This document shows, piece after piece, positions 32,295-42,800 of a stretch of DNA of 64,000 bases. The number at the start of each line of letters is the position of its first letter. Positions within the stretch are counted from its first letter, which is position 1. This DNA comes from Streptomyces sp. DG2A-72 (lineage in GTDB: Bacteria; Actinomycetota; Actinomycetes; Streptomycetales; Streptomycetaceae): positions 3,062,001-3,126,000 of the forward strand of contig NZ_JASTLC010000001.1 of NCBI RefSeq assembly GCF_030499575.1, written 5' to 3'. A program made the position numbers and the translations under genes. The notes under the pieces are model-generated. The model was not told the DNA's origin, searched no databases, and saw only the letters and a program-made list of their open reading frames with translations.

Positions 32295-32540
32295 TGGTGC
32301 CTCGTCCCGGATCGGACAAGTCCGCTGCCGTAGCCAACATTCTTCAGCAGGCGGAGTTGATCAGGTCCCGCAAGCCCTGGCACGACCTGGCCGACGTCGA
32401 ACTCGTCACCCGGAATGGATGGACTGGTTCAACAACCAGCGCCTCCACACAGCGATCGGTGACACCTCGCCGCAAGAGCACGAGACCAAACTGGGAGCCG
32501 AAGATCATGCTCGAATACGCCGCTGCGAACCGCCGCCCTG
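32295..32540 (+). pseudogene. IS3-family transposase C-terminal fragment
   Basis: One frame reads NILQQAELIRSRKPWHDLADVELVT, interrupted by a one-base loss near 32408; the next frame continues EWMDWFNNQRLHTAIGDTSP, QEHETKLGAEDHA. This is the end of an IS3-type OrfB integrase domain (DLADVELATLEWVDWFNNRRLH in relatives). The catalytic core is absent. Located just inside attL. Confidence 0.7.
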
Positions 32541-32711
32541 CCCACAGCCACGCCGATCGGCGTTCCCACCCGTTGACCCGCATCTCTCGAGCATGTCCGA
32601 CCGCCACCCTGTGAGGCGCTGTCCCGCCGAGTCTTCCCGTCGGCGGGGACGCCGTTGACTGCCAGGGGAGCGGGAGGTGGCGGACTGGCGGAGACCGAAT
32701 GATCGAGCGAA

Positions 32712-32732
32712 CCCCGGACAGGTGGTCCGGGG
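32712..32732 (-). terminator. Hairpin downstream of the RHS/immunity genes
   Basis: CCCCGGAC (32712-32719), loop AGGTG, GTCCGGGG (32725-32732). It lies 35 bp beyond the stop of the minus-strand immunity-like gene. There is no U-run, as is usual for Streptomyces terminators. Confidence 0.6.
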
Positions 32733-32766
32733 CTCGTCGTGTGCGGTGGCGGTGCGGCGCGAGGTC

Positions 32767-33096
32767 TCACATCTCGGGTTCTCCCGCGGGGTCCAAGGCG
32801 TAGGTGACCCTTTCCCCGACCCGCACCGCGGCCTCGATCATTCTCTGCCGCTCGCCCCCCGTGTAAAGGTCGGCGCAGGCACTGATCGCCGGATACAGCT
32901 CCGAGAGGATGAGGGCGGCCGATTTCGGAATGACCTCGGCCGTGCGCCAGTGCTGCCCGAGCCGGTCGATCTGCCTGCACAGCTCGTCCAGCGCGAGCCG
33001 ATCGAACCCGTCGTTCAGGCGCAGGGGAACGATGAATCCGTCAGCCGCTTCGCTCAGCTGCGACACAAGTTCCTCGTCCACTGGATCATTCCTCAT
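32767..33096 (-). CDS. Probable immunity protein for the RHS toxin
   Basis: 109 residues from ATG 33096, whose start overlaps the toxin 3' end by 11 bp. It is a small, acidic, helical, soluble protein (EELVSQLSEAADGFIVPLRL, DELCRQIDRLGQHWRT, AALILSELYPAISACADLYT) with no signal peptide. I do not recognise a named family. Position right after, and overlapping, the toxin tip is the standard placement of the cognate immunity gene; the function is inferred from that. Confidence 0.6.
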   Translation of the reverse strand: MRNDPVDEELVSQLSEAADGFIVPLRLNDGFDRLALDELCRQIDRLGQHWRTAEVIPKSAALILSELYPAISACADLYTGGERQRMIEAAVRVGERVTYALDPAGEPEM

Positions 33097-36000
33097 CTTC
33101 GACCATTCCGATGATGGCGCTTGGGTTTATGTATCTCTCGACCAGAGCCTCTTGCGATGATTGCGCGTTTGTGTTCGCAGACCATCCCCGCAGGTACCTT
33201 GCCCTGTTTTCCGCCGAGGTGAGATCGACCAGCCGCGCCTCGACTTTGTCGCCGTCGATGATAGCGACCCGCTGACCGGGCTGGCGCCACTTCTTGATCA
33301 CATCCCAGCTCTTCGTCACCGAAATCCACTGGGTCCGTACCCGACTCCCCTGACCTATCTGCACGTTGATGGTGTAGTCACCGTCGACGTTCTTGGCGAA
33401 CAATCCCTCTGCCGGATCCTCGTCGGGGCGCAGATTTCTGTACCAGATTCCGGCAGCTGCTGCCGAGGGTCCTCCACGCAGAACGTCTTTGAGTGACTCT
33501 CCCGACGAGTCCGACGAAGCCATCGGGAAATACCCGAAGTCGGTGGAGTTGTGAGCATCGGGCCGGCTCTTGGGGCAGGCTCCGGGGGCCTCGTCGCAGA
33601 AGACCTCCCAGAACGTCTCACTCGCCAGGTGGATTCCGTTGCGGGCGTCCCACATGTCGTTGGAGTCCGTCATCCGGTTCTGCTTGTCGACCATGTGGAG
33701 TGCGTCGAGCCATGCGCGTTTCGCCTCCTCGCCGAACTGGCGCGGCGGGATCGGCGCGATCGTTACCGGATCGCTCGCCGGGGCCCTGCCGGTGCCACCG
33801 CCGCCGCCGCATTTGTGCGTGTCGCAGTAGTAGCTGGAGCCCTTGTACTTCTTCGACCCTGGGTCTTGTTCAGGGTGATAGGTGCCGTACGTGCCGTTGT
33901 TTCCGGAGCAGAAGTGAACGGGCCCACAGCTTTCCAGGCCCGTGGGATCGCTCTGGGTCACCGGGCTGTTGTCGGCGTAGGTGTAGCCATTGAGGGATTG
34001 GGTGTCGCTCGTGTCGAGTTCCGGGTCGACGCTGAGGAAACGCCCGGTGGCCGCGTCGTATTCGCGGGCGCCGACGTAGGTGAGGCTGGTGGAAGAGTCG
34101 GCGGACTTACCGAGAAAGGCTTTGTCGTCGGGCCAGTTGCCGGTGCCGCCGGTGCGAGAGGCGCCGAAGGGGGTGCTGTATCGCTTCGTGACCGCCTGAC
34201 TGGTGGCGTCGAGGGCAAGGCTGCTGGTGCCGTGCTGGTCGGACGAGAGCCAGGAGAGGGTCTCGGTGCCGGTCTTGTCGGTGCGCAGAGCGATGACCTG
34301 GCCGCCGGCGTTGTAGTACCGCTGGGCCCAGTACTTGGCGGTCGAGGTGGAAGTGTCGAGGTGTACCTCTGTGCCGTCGTCGAGGTAGAGGACGCTCTCT
34401 CCGCCGGTGTTGCGGCGGATCAGGAGAGTGCCGTCGGCGTCGTAGACGTGGCTGGTGGTGCTCTTCGTGGTGCCGGAACCGGACTTCTCGGTGAGGGTGC
34501 CGAGTTGGCCTTCGGGGCTCCAGGTAAGGCTCTGGGTGTCGGTGCCGTTCGGGCGGCCGGTGGTGTTGCCGGTCGCGTCGTAGGCGTACGTCGCGGTCAC
34601 ACCTGTGCATGAAGTGGCCGTGGTGATGGCAGTCAGGCCGTGGGGGTGAGCGTTGTCGCCGTAGCAGTACGTCCTGGTGGTGTCACCGGTGGAGGTGTGG
34701 CTGGTCTCCGTGGAGCGCAGGCCGCCGTCGGTGTAGCGGTACGAGGTCCAGTACGGGGCGGCGCCCCCGAGGTTCGCGGTGGTACGGCCGGAGGCGGAGC
34801 AGTCGGCGGTGGACGGGGTCCAGGCCTCGGTCAGGCGTTGGTGGCCGTCGTAGGCGAAGCACTGGTTGTCGGCCTTGCCGGTGCCGCCGAGGGTGGTGGG
34901 GTCGGTGATGGAGGTGACGCTGCCGGCGTCGTCGTAACCGTAGTTCAGTTCCTGCAGCTCGTAGTTGTGGGTCTGGTCAGTGACCGCCGACTGTTTGAGC
35001 CGGTCGGTGCCTTCCTCCCAGGTGTTGGTGATGTAGGCCTTCTTGGTGCCCGCGGCCGTGGAGGTGCCCAGGGTGAACTGCTGAGGCTGGCCGATTTCGG
35101 AGTAGGCGGCGCCGAGCAGGTAGCCGCTGAGGCCGGCCATGTCCGTGGGCAGACCGGCACTGTCGTAATGGGTGACGACCTTCTCCGCGGCCAGACCCCC
35201 GGCGGCCGGTTCGGAGATGTACTGCTGGGTGCCGTCGAGGTTGTAGTACGTCGAGAGGGTCAGCGTGGAGGTGACGGCGCCGGAGGTGACCAGGGCGTCG
35301 GTCGAGGGCAGGAGCAACTGGGTGGTGGTCGGCCGGTACAGGCTGTCGTAGGCGGTGACCTTGCGGGTGTAGGCGGTGCCGGTCACCCCTCCGACGTAAC
35401 TGGTGGACGAGTCCAGCTGCCCCTTGGCCAGGGTGTCGTAGGCCCAGTGGACGAGCTTGTCGGCGTCCGTCTTGGCCGTCTGCCACTGGTCGGTCCTGCG
35501 GCCGAGTTCGTCGTAGCCGTACAGGAGGGTGGTCTTGCGGGAGTCGGTGGTGGTGGCGACCTGGTCCAGGTCGGTGTAAGACGTCGTGCTCGTGCCCTTG
35601 TCCGGGTCTGTCGCCGAGGTCTGACGGCCGAACAGGTCGTACGTGTAGGACCACTGTGTGCCGTCGGGGCCGGTGACGACGTCCGGCTTGGAGTCACGGG
35701 TGTAGGTGTACTTCGTGGAGGTGTAGGCAGCGCCGACGCCCGCACCGTAGGCGGTGTCGGCCGGGTCGGTACCGGAGTACTCGCGCTGCTCGGTGGTGCG
35801 GCCGAAGACGTCGGTGATGGTGCGGGCCGCGGAGCCTCCGGCCAGGGCGGTGGTGGCGGTGGAGTCTCCGGTGTACGTCGTCGATGTGGCCCGCTTCTTG
35901 ACGCCGTAGACGTAGAAACTGCTGCTGGTCGGGCGTTCGGCGCCGTCGAAGACCGTGTTGGTCTGCTTCGGCGCGCCGCCGTATTCGGCGCGGGCGTAGC

Positions 36001-39000
36001 TGCCGGACGGGGTGGCGGTGGAGTCGAAGACGTCGGCGTAGGTCTCGTAGGCCAGGCCGCGGCTGTTGTAGCGGACGTCTGTCAGCAGCCGGCCGCCGTT
36101 CGCGGTCGGGGACTGGGTCTGCAGCGGCCGCAGCAGCGAATCGTAGATCGAGTAGCTGGTGTTGTAGACGCCTTCCGCGAGGATGCTGGAGGACGAGACC
36201 CAGGACGGGGCCTTGTTGGTGACGGAGTAGGCGTACGTGTAGTTGGCGCCGTATCCGGCGGCGCGCAGATGGTTGGGCAGCCAGACGGCGGTCACCCGGC
36301 CCAGCGCGTCGTACGTCGACTCGGTCAGCTTTGTGTTGACGTCGTAGACCTTGACGGGAGTGCCGCGGGCGTAGTCGAAGTAGGTGTAGGACTTCTGGGT
36401 CTTCGCGTTGGTGACCGTTGTCTTGGTGAGCGGTCCCGTCGTGGTCGGGGTATAGACGGTGGTCGTCGGGTTGCCCAGCGCGTCGGTCACGTTCAAGGGC
36501 CGGCCCAGGGTGTCGTACGTGGTCTTGTCGACGGTCTGCCAGGAGGTCGGGGACCGCTCACCGTTGGTGGCCGTGGCGGGGTAGGCGGCGGCACGTCCGG
36601 TCCAGTTCGCATCCCCCAGGGTCGGAGTCTGGGACGCGGTCCAGGCGGTGGCGGTGGTGGAGTCGTAGACCGTGGCCGCATCGGACAGTACGTCCCCGCG
36701 AGTGCTCGTCGAGGTCGGCAGGCTCAGGTCGGTCTCGGCGGTGGAGCAGGCGCGGCCGACGACGCGGGTGCGGGAGACCAGGGAGTTGATGCCCAGAGTG
36801 TCGTTGCGGGCGTACCAGGTGCGTGTGCAGGTCTCGTCGCCAGTGACGGCCGTGTCGCCGGCGTCGTAGGCGGTGGCGGGCATGCCGTAGCTGTCGAAGC
36901 TGGTGGTCACGCTGCGGGTGCGCCACTTGGCGGCAGCGGTGAGGTAGGTCGAGGTCTGCGTCTTGTAGGTGCGGACGAAGTAGGCCTCGATGTCAGCGTA
37001 CGACTTCTGCTGACTGGCCGTGCGGCTGGACCAGGGGTCGTTGGCCGTGACGGTGACCGGGGTGGACCCGTTGTAGGTGATCTGCTCGCGGGTAAAGCCG
37101 GCGAAGCGGTCGCTGTCGGTCTGATCGGCCACGCTCAGGCCGGTGAAGCCGATGCCCGGGACGGAGACCGAGCGTGTCGTGCCGTCCTTCTGCTTGTCAC
37201 CGTCCATGCCCTGCAGATACAGCGACACGGTCTTGGACTGGGTTTCGCTGGAGGCGCCCTTCAGCGTGGTGACGGTGCGGTAGCCGCGCCAGTCGGACCA
37301 GGTGCGCTCCTTGGCCGGGGTGAACGGGTCGCTGTTGTAGTGCCAGGCCGGCCCGGAGTAGCTGTAGTGGTTCTCCATCGTCTCGCCCAGACCGGTGGGG
37401 TCGGAGGTGATGACGTCGGTGACCCGGTACTTGTTGAACCAGTCCAGCGACGCCTCGGTGGCGCCGTTGACGTGCCAGTAGACCGGGTAGCAGCTCATCG
37501 TGTCGTTGTCCTCGGACGACGGCATGTTCGAGCCGCGTATGCATTCCGGGTCGGACAACGTCACCGTGGTGATGGCGCCGGCTTCGGAGGTGATGGTCTG
37601 GATGCGGGGCCGGTTCAGCGGTAGGACATTGTCCGTGGAGGAGTCGACCCGGTTTTCCCGCATCTGGTAGGTGAACGTGACCGGGTTCAGGGAGATCGCG
37701 GTCCCGTTCTTTCCGGTGTGCTGGATGCTCTTGAGGACGAGGGTCTGGTCTGTGCTGTTGCCGATGTCGCCCGGGTCGAGGAACTGTTGGGTCAGCGCCC
37801 AGGAGTCGACATCCGTGTAGGTGCTGGAGGCGGCCGACCATGCGTGGGTGTCGATGCTCGTCAGGCGCTTGCGGGTGAAGAACGCCGGGCCGGTGGCCTT
37901 GCAGTCCGCGCCGGAGGCGCAGATGGAGTCGTACGGGACGTCGGGCCAGCTGGAGGCGGTGGAGGACGTCAGCGAGGAGCAGTCGGAGGCGGTGCACCGC
38001 TCGTCATAGCTGAAGGTGACCTCGTCCGAGGCGGTGCCGGTGAACAGGGTGTCCTTGTTCTGCCCGTAGAGGATCTTGGTGAGGTAGCCGCCCCGCGTGT
38101 ACTGGGCGGTGCCGGTGGTCGCGCCGTTCTTTCCGTAGTAGTCGGTCTCCGCGGTGTACCAGTACGACATCGCGTTGGCGTGCAGGTCCACGACGTAGTC
38201 CAGGTTCCAGCGCCAGGCCTGGTCGAGGGACCGGTCGGCGAAGGCGGAGCCCTGGTCGTAGCCGGGCTCGCCGGAGTTGTTGCCGAATACCGGCACGGTC
38301 CATACGGAGTTGGTGCGCTGGGTGTCCGCTCCGGGCAGCTTGTTCAGGCCGAAGACGTACTTGGTGCCGTCGCCGGTGGTGACGGTCCAGTACTCCCCGT
38401 CGTTGTCGCCGTTGTCGGCGCCGGTGGAGTGGGTGACGGTGGAGGCGTCGTCGTCCTTCAGGTGCCAGACGCCGGTGGTGTCGTCCTTCACCAGTTCGGT
38501 GGACTTTCCGTTCAGCACGAGCGAGGCGTTGTCGTACTTCCAGCACTCGTCGTACTTGCCGCTCTCGCCGTCGTCGTCGCACGAGGCGTAGGACCGCTCG
38601 ACGTAGGAGGATGCCACGTCGCCGAAGCCCTCACCGACGAGCGTTCCCTGGTTGTTCGTCGAAGCCGTCCTGCCGTCCACGCTCCCCGAGTCGTACGACA
38701 ACGACAGCTGCGGCGACGGTCCCGCTGCGGCCGGCGGAGTGGTCAGCGGGTAGGACCAGGTGAAGCCGCCCGAAGCACTGCCTGCTTCCCAGCTGGAGGA
38801 GGCCGAGAGCGGGCTGGCCGCGTAGTTGCCGGCACCGGAGGCCGATTCCCCCGATGAGGTGGCGGTCACGGCCAGCACCGTGGCCGACGTTGTGCCGGCA
38901 GCCATCAACGACGTGCGTGGCGCCGAGCGCGAGGCCCGCGCAGTGCCGCTGCCGGCCTTCCCCAAACTGACCTTGGCCGACAGCGTCTGAGCACTGATGT

Positions 39001-39700
39001 TGTTGTGCGAGCCGAGCGGGGCCTGTGTCCGGCAGGCGGCCTTCCGCGGCGTGGTCAGCACGCACGCCGGGAGCTGAACCAGCCGCAGGCGACCGGACCA
39101 GCCCCCGCCGTAGGCGGAGGCGAACGCCGAGTAGTCGACGCTCACCTGGGCGGAGCCCGGCTCGGCGACTGATGCCGTCAACAGCACACCCTTGATGCCC
39201 GCTGCCCGGGCCTGCTGCTGTCCGAGAACCCGCACCCGAACCTGGCCCACCGCCGAACCGGTCCCCCGCCCGGGCACGACGGTGATCGGCAGTCCTCCTG
39301 CCGTCAGCTTGGCCACGCCCTGCCCCGGTATTCGCCCGGTCACCTCGGCGGTGTGCGGCCAGACCACGTGCTGCTGGGCATGTGCGCGCTGGGCCTGGGC
39401 CGCGTTGACGGCCCCGGTTTTGGCGACCTGCGCACGGGCCTTCTTCGAGCCCAGGCCCAGATGTTTCCGTACCTTGTCGACCCGCTGCTTCGGCAGCGCC
39501 GGCTTGCCCAGGCCGCCCCCGGCAGCGTGAGCCGCCGGGACCCCGAGCCCCGCAGGAACGACCAGCGCCATGCACAGCGCCGCGACCACAGGTGCCCGCC
39601 GACGCCGTGGACCCCGACCCGGTGCGGGTCGACGCCACGGCGACAGCACACCGCGGGTCAGAGCAGTGCCCATCCAACGAGCCTTCATGCCGGAACTCAT
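33086..39700 (-). CDS. RHS/YD-repeat polymorphic toxin with ART-like C-terminal tip
   Basis: 2204 residues from ATG 39700 (GGGAGG seven bases upstream; the frame extends to 39880). The N-terminus is a signal peptide after a basic region (RRRRAPVVAALCMALVVPAG, ending AHAA). The body has many YD repeats (YDLFGRQTSATDPDKGT; YDELGRRTDQW), ending in the RHS core YVGAREYDAATGRFLSVDPE near 1880. The variable tip (about 1930-2204) has YRNLRPDED (about 2084), QWISVTKS (about 2125) and SSQEALVERYINPSAIIGM (about 2180), an R-S-E pattern of ADP-ribosyltransferase toxins. RHS shells encapsulate and deliver such tips. Toxin activity is inferred. Confidence 0.8.
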   Translation of the reverse strand: MSSGMKARWMGTALTRGVLSPWRRPAPGRGPRRRRAPVVAALCMALVVPAGLGVPAAHAAGGGLGKPALPKQRVDKVRKHLGLGSKKARAQVAKTGAVNAAQAQRAHAQQHVVWPHTAEVTGRIPGQGVAKLTAGGLPITVVPGRGTGSAVGQVRVRVLGQQQARAAGIKGVLLTASVAEPGSAQVSVDYSAFASAYGGGWSGRLRLVQLPACVLTTPRKAACRTQAPLGSHNNISAQTLSAKVSLGKAGSGTARASRSAPRTSLMAAGTTSATVLAVTATSSGESASGAGNYAASPLSASSSWEAGSASGGFTWSYPLTTPPAAAGPSPQLSLSYDSGSVDGRTASTNNQGTLVGEGFGDVASSYVERSYASCDDDGESGKYDECWKYDNASLVLNGKSTELVKDDTTGVWHLKDDDASTVTHSTGADNGDNDGEYWTVTTGDGTKYVFGLNKLPGADTQRTNSVWTVPVFGNNSGEPGYDQGSAFADRSLDQAWRWNLDYVVDLHANAMSYWYTAETDYYGKNGATTGTAQYTRGGYLTKILYGQNKDTLFTGTASDEVTFSYDERCTASDCSSLTSSTASSWPDVPYDSICASGADCKATGPAFFTRKRLTSIDTHAWSAASSTYTDVDSWALTQQFLDPGDIGNSTDQTLVLKSIQHTGKNGTAISLNPVTFTYQMRENRVDSSTDNVLPLNRPRIQTITSEAGAITTVTLSDPECIRGSNMPSSEDNDTMSCYPVYWHVNGATEASLDWFNKYRVTDVITSDPTGLGETMENHYSYSGPAWHYNSDPFTPAKERTWSDWRGYRTVTTLKGASSETQSKTVSLYLQGMDGDKQKDGTTRSVSVPGIGFTGLSVADQTDSDRFAGFTREQITYNGSTPVTVTANDPWSSRTASQQKSYADIEAYFVRTYKTQTSTYLTAAAKWRTRSVTTSFDSYGMPATAYDAGDTAVTGDETCTRTWYARNDTLGINSLVSRTRVVGRACSTAETDLSLPTSTSTRGDVLSDAATVYDSTTATAWTASQTPTLGDANWTGRAAAYPATATNGERSPTSWQTVDKTTYDTLGRPLNVTDALGNPTTTVYTPTTTGPLTKTTVTNAKTQKSYTYFDYARGTPVKVYDVNTKLTESTYDALGRVTAVWLPNHLRAAGYGANYTYAYSVTNKAPSWVSSSSILAEGVYNTSYSIYDSLLRPLQTQSPTANGGRLLTDVRYNSRGLAYETYADVFDSTATPSGSYARAEYGGAPKQTNTVFDGAERPTSSSFYVYGVKKRATSTTYTGDSTATTALAGGSAARTITDVFGRTTEQREYSGTDPADTAYGAGVGAAYTSTKYTYTRDSKPDVVTGPDGTQWSYTYDLFGRQTSATDPDKGTSTTSYTDLDQVATTTDSRKTTLLYGYDELGRRTDQWQTAKTDADKLVHWAYDTLAKGQLDSSTSYVGGVTGTAYTRKVTAYDSLYRPTTTQLLLPSTDALVTSGAVTSTLTLSTYYNLDGTQQYISEPAAGGLAAEKVVTHYDSAGLPTDMAGLSGYLLGAAYSEIGQPQQFTLGTSTAAGTKKAYITNTWEEGTDRLKQSAVTDQTHNYELQELNYGYDDAGSVTSITDPTTLGGTGKADNQCFAYDGHQRLTEAWTPSTADCSASGRTTANLGGAAPYWTSYRYTDGGLRSTETSHTSTGDTTRTYCYGDNAHPHGLTAITTATSCTGVTATYAYDATGNTTGRPNGTDTQSLTWSPEGQLGTLTEKSGSGTTKSTTSHVYDADGTLLIRRNTGGESVLYLDDGTEVHLDTSTSTAKYWAQRYYNAGGQVIALRTDKTGTETLSWLSSDQHGTSSLALDATSQAVTKRYSTPFGASRTGGTGNWPDDKAFLGKSADSSTSLTYVGAREYDAATGRFLSVDPELDTSDTQSLNGYTYADNSPVTQSDPTGLESCGPVHFCSGNNGTYGTYHPEQDPGSKKYKGSSYYCDTHKCGGGGGTGRAPASDPVTIAPIPPRQFGEEAKRAWLDALHMVDKQNRMTDSNDMWDARNGIHLASETFWEVFCDEAPGACPKSRPDAHNSTDFGYFPMASSDSSGESLKDVLRGGPSAAAAGIWYRNLRPDEDPAEGLFAKNVDGDYTINVQIGQGSRVRTQWISVTKSWDVIKKWRQPGQRVAIIDGDKVEARLVDLTSAENRARYLRGWSANTNAQSSQEALVERYINPSAIIGMVEDEE

Positions 39701-39828
39701 GACTAGCCTCCCGCGACCGCTACCGGCCGCCTGCACACGCCAAGGGATCAAAAGAGCAAGGGGACAAGGGAGTCTGGCCGGGTGGGGCGGCTGCTTGACG
39801 CCGCCCCACCTCGTGCCTGTCACATGGG

Positions 39829-42800
39829 TCAGTCTCCGATGGTGTCGGTGACTTGCTGGTTGGCCATGGCGCCGGTCCACAGCCTGATGTCGGTGATCTT
39901 TCCCGGCAGGTGGTGGCCCCAGGCTCCGCCCACGTATCCCTCACCGGCCGCGAACTCGCCGGACCCCGCCACCGCCGTGTAGGGATGAGGGGCGTCGGCG
40001 CCGTTCTCGTCGGGCCCGAGGTAGAAGTGGATCGTGCCGGACGGGGCGTCGTACGTGCCCGTCATCCGGACCGGGCTGCCCAGGACCGCGGCCTCGTCGG
40101 AGACCACTCCGTCGAAACTGCCGTCCGTGTTCAGCCGGCCGAAGTACCACTTGCCGACCGGGACGGTGGTGTCGGTGTCCGGGTCGAGGTCGGTGCCGGT
40201 CAACTGGTACCAGAAACCCCAGGAGGAGCCGTCCGCACCGCGCTGGCCGATGACCTGGGCGGTGTATCCGACCGGCTTGGAGAGCAAGGCGTCGCGGTCG
40301 ATGTCCACCAGCGTGGTGGCGGTGAACGAGGCCGTGTCGTCGAGCACCGGTCCGGGCGCGGTGGCCGCGCCATCTGTTCCGTTCAGGACGACGGCCTGGC
40401 CGTCGAGCGAGGCGCCGCCGGCCAGGGTGAGCGTACGGCCGTATCCGGAGGTGGTGTCCGCCAGCGTGCTTCCGCTCGCGCCGTCCGGGTTCCAGGCGCC
40501 CATCAACTCCACGCCCGGCACATTGTTGCCGTCGAGCAGTTGGTCCTCGGTGGCGACCTCGTCGTCGGTCAGGGCGCGCTGCCAGACGGCCACCTCGTCG
40601 ACCCTGCCCCGCCAGTAGTTCACGTAACTGCCCGGGGTGAAGGCGACCCGGCCGAACTGCAGGGTGCCGTCGGTGACGGTGGCGTCCGACGTGCTGGGCA
40701 GCGCCACCGGCGAGCCCTGCAAACGACCGTTGACGTACAGGGAGATGGTGCGGTCCACGGAGTTGTAGACGCCGGTCAGGTGCGTCCACACCTTCAGCGG
40801 CACCCCGGCCGCGTCGGCGTTCGCGCCCAGGTACTTGCGTACTCCGTTCTCGTACCAGTTCCACAGGAACACCCAGCGCTGGATGCCCGGCGAGTAGTAC
40901 AGGGCGAACCCGGAGCCGTCGCTGCCCGTCTCCGACACCACCGTGCGGAAGTCGGATCCGTCCGAAAGGTAGGCCCATGCCGAAACAGTGAACGACGACT
41001 GGGTGTTGACCACCGGAGTGGCTGAGGCCGCATACCCGGACTGGCGGGTGGTGTCGGAGGTGTCGTTCAGCCAGAGCGAACGGTCCTGGTCGCCCCGGCG
41101 GGCGAGTGAGGACCAGCCCGCGCCTTGGGTGTAGAGGGTCGCCGAGTGACGTGTGCCCTCGGTCGCCGTGTCCGCGGCCGTGGTCACGCCGGAGCCCGGT
41201 GCCGCGTCGTCGAAGTGCCAGCGGCCGATCGCCGTCTGCCCCTCGGCGACGTTGAACTTCACGATCGTCTTCGCGCCCCAGCGTTGGGCACTGTCCTGCG
41301 CCCGTACCTGCAGTTGCTGGGTGCCCGCCAACTGGGGGGTGATCCCGGCCGTGACCTTGTTGCCGGAGATCGGCTTGGACCAGGAGGTGGAGGTCGCCAG
41401 CTTGTACTCGTAGGCGGCGTTGGTGTCCCCCGATGCCGGCGCGAAGGTGAACTGGCCCGCCACACCCGGCCCGCCGGCGGGGGCGCACGCGTTGGCCGTG
41501 CACTCCGAGTACGGGCTGCCGAAGGTGATCGTGGGCGCCTTGGGGGCGGTGGTGTCCACCTTGAAGTAGCACCAGCCCTTGGTGGTCACCGTGCTGTGCG
41601 ACTCCAGGTAGCTCTCGCCGCTGTTGTAGTAGGAGCGGCTGAACACTGCCAGCCGGTACAACGGTCCCTCGGACAGCGTGATCGGGGACGGGTACGTGAG
41701 CACCGTGCCGTTGCCGACATAACCGCTTGTGGGCCGCACCGGTTCGGTCGCCACCGACCAGGTGCCGTCGCTGTTCCTCTGCTGGATGTAGTAGTGCGCG
41801 CGCAGGCTCGCTCCGCTGCCGCCCCCGGTCGCGGTCCACACCGTCGCACTCAGGCTCGGCGTGGGGTCCGTGATCACATCGGGGTCTGTGGAATCGGTCT
41901 CGCAGCTGATCCCGCTGCCCTCGACGATGCCCGCCTTGGTCGGCGCCGCGGGCAGCCCCACATAGGTCACCGAAAGCACCGCGTCATTCCGGAACCGCTT
42001 CCAGGCACTGGTGTCGCTCTCATCCCGGGCCTTCAGCAGCAAGGTCAGCCGCGAGAACTTCCCCGCGGCGAAGTCCCCCACAGTAGAAGTCAGGCTCGAG
42101 CCGCTGAATTCGATCGGCGCCGGCGGCTGCGAAGGGTCACACAGAGAGCCACGGCCCGCCGACACGTCACGGCTGGCCATCACCCCCAGATACGAGGGGC
42201 GGGTCGACCAGGTGGTCGACGACGAGATGTTGCTCGTACGGTCCAGGTCGACCCAGCGCGCATCGCACGTGAACGACCAGCTCTCGGTCGCCCGGAACGT
42301 CGCCGACAGCACTTTCTTGCCCGCCAGGCTGCTCGGCGAGAACTGGAAGTACAGCCGCTCGGTGTAGCCGGGGCCACAGTAGTAGCCGTTCCACGAAGAG
42401 CAGTGCCCCGTGCCCTTGCCCTCGTTGTTGCTGCCGTTGCCCCAGTTGAAGTCACTGACGCCGTCCGAGCGCAGATACGTGTGGGCCGTCTGGTCCAGGC
42501 CCACACTGGGGTCGATGTAGAGGGGGTAGGCACTGCTGTCGCTGTTGGCCAGCATGCCCGCGTCCGGCACCACGGCCAGCGAATCCGTGCCGACCTGAAC
42601 CGGCAGCACCGCCGAGGTGTCGCCGTCACCCGGCCCCGCCGTGCCGTCCGCCGATGTGCCGGTGGACGGGTCCGTGGTGGCCGACGGGGATGGGTCACTC
42701 GCCTGCGTGACCGCAGCCGTCCGCTCCAACTGGGTGGACGAGCCGGAGGTAGTCGCGTCGCCCTGCGAGTCCCACATCAGGGCCGCCGGAGCGGAGAAGA

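Noticed and set aside
34640..37624. A 994-codon open frame on the plus strand opposite the RHS gene
   Set aside because: It is the antisense shadow of the RHS gene: Gly/Val/Arg-rich with no domain, caused by high GC codon bias.
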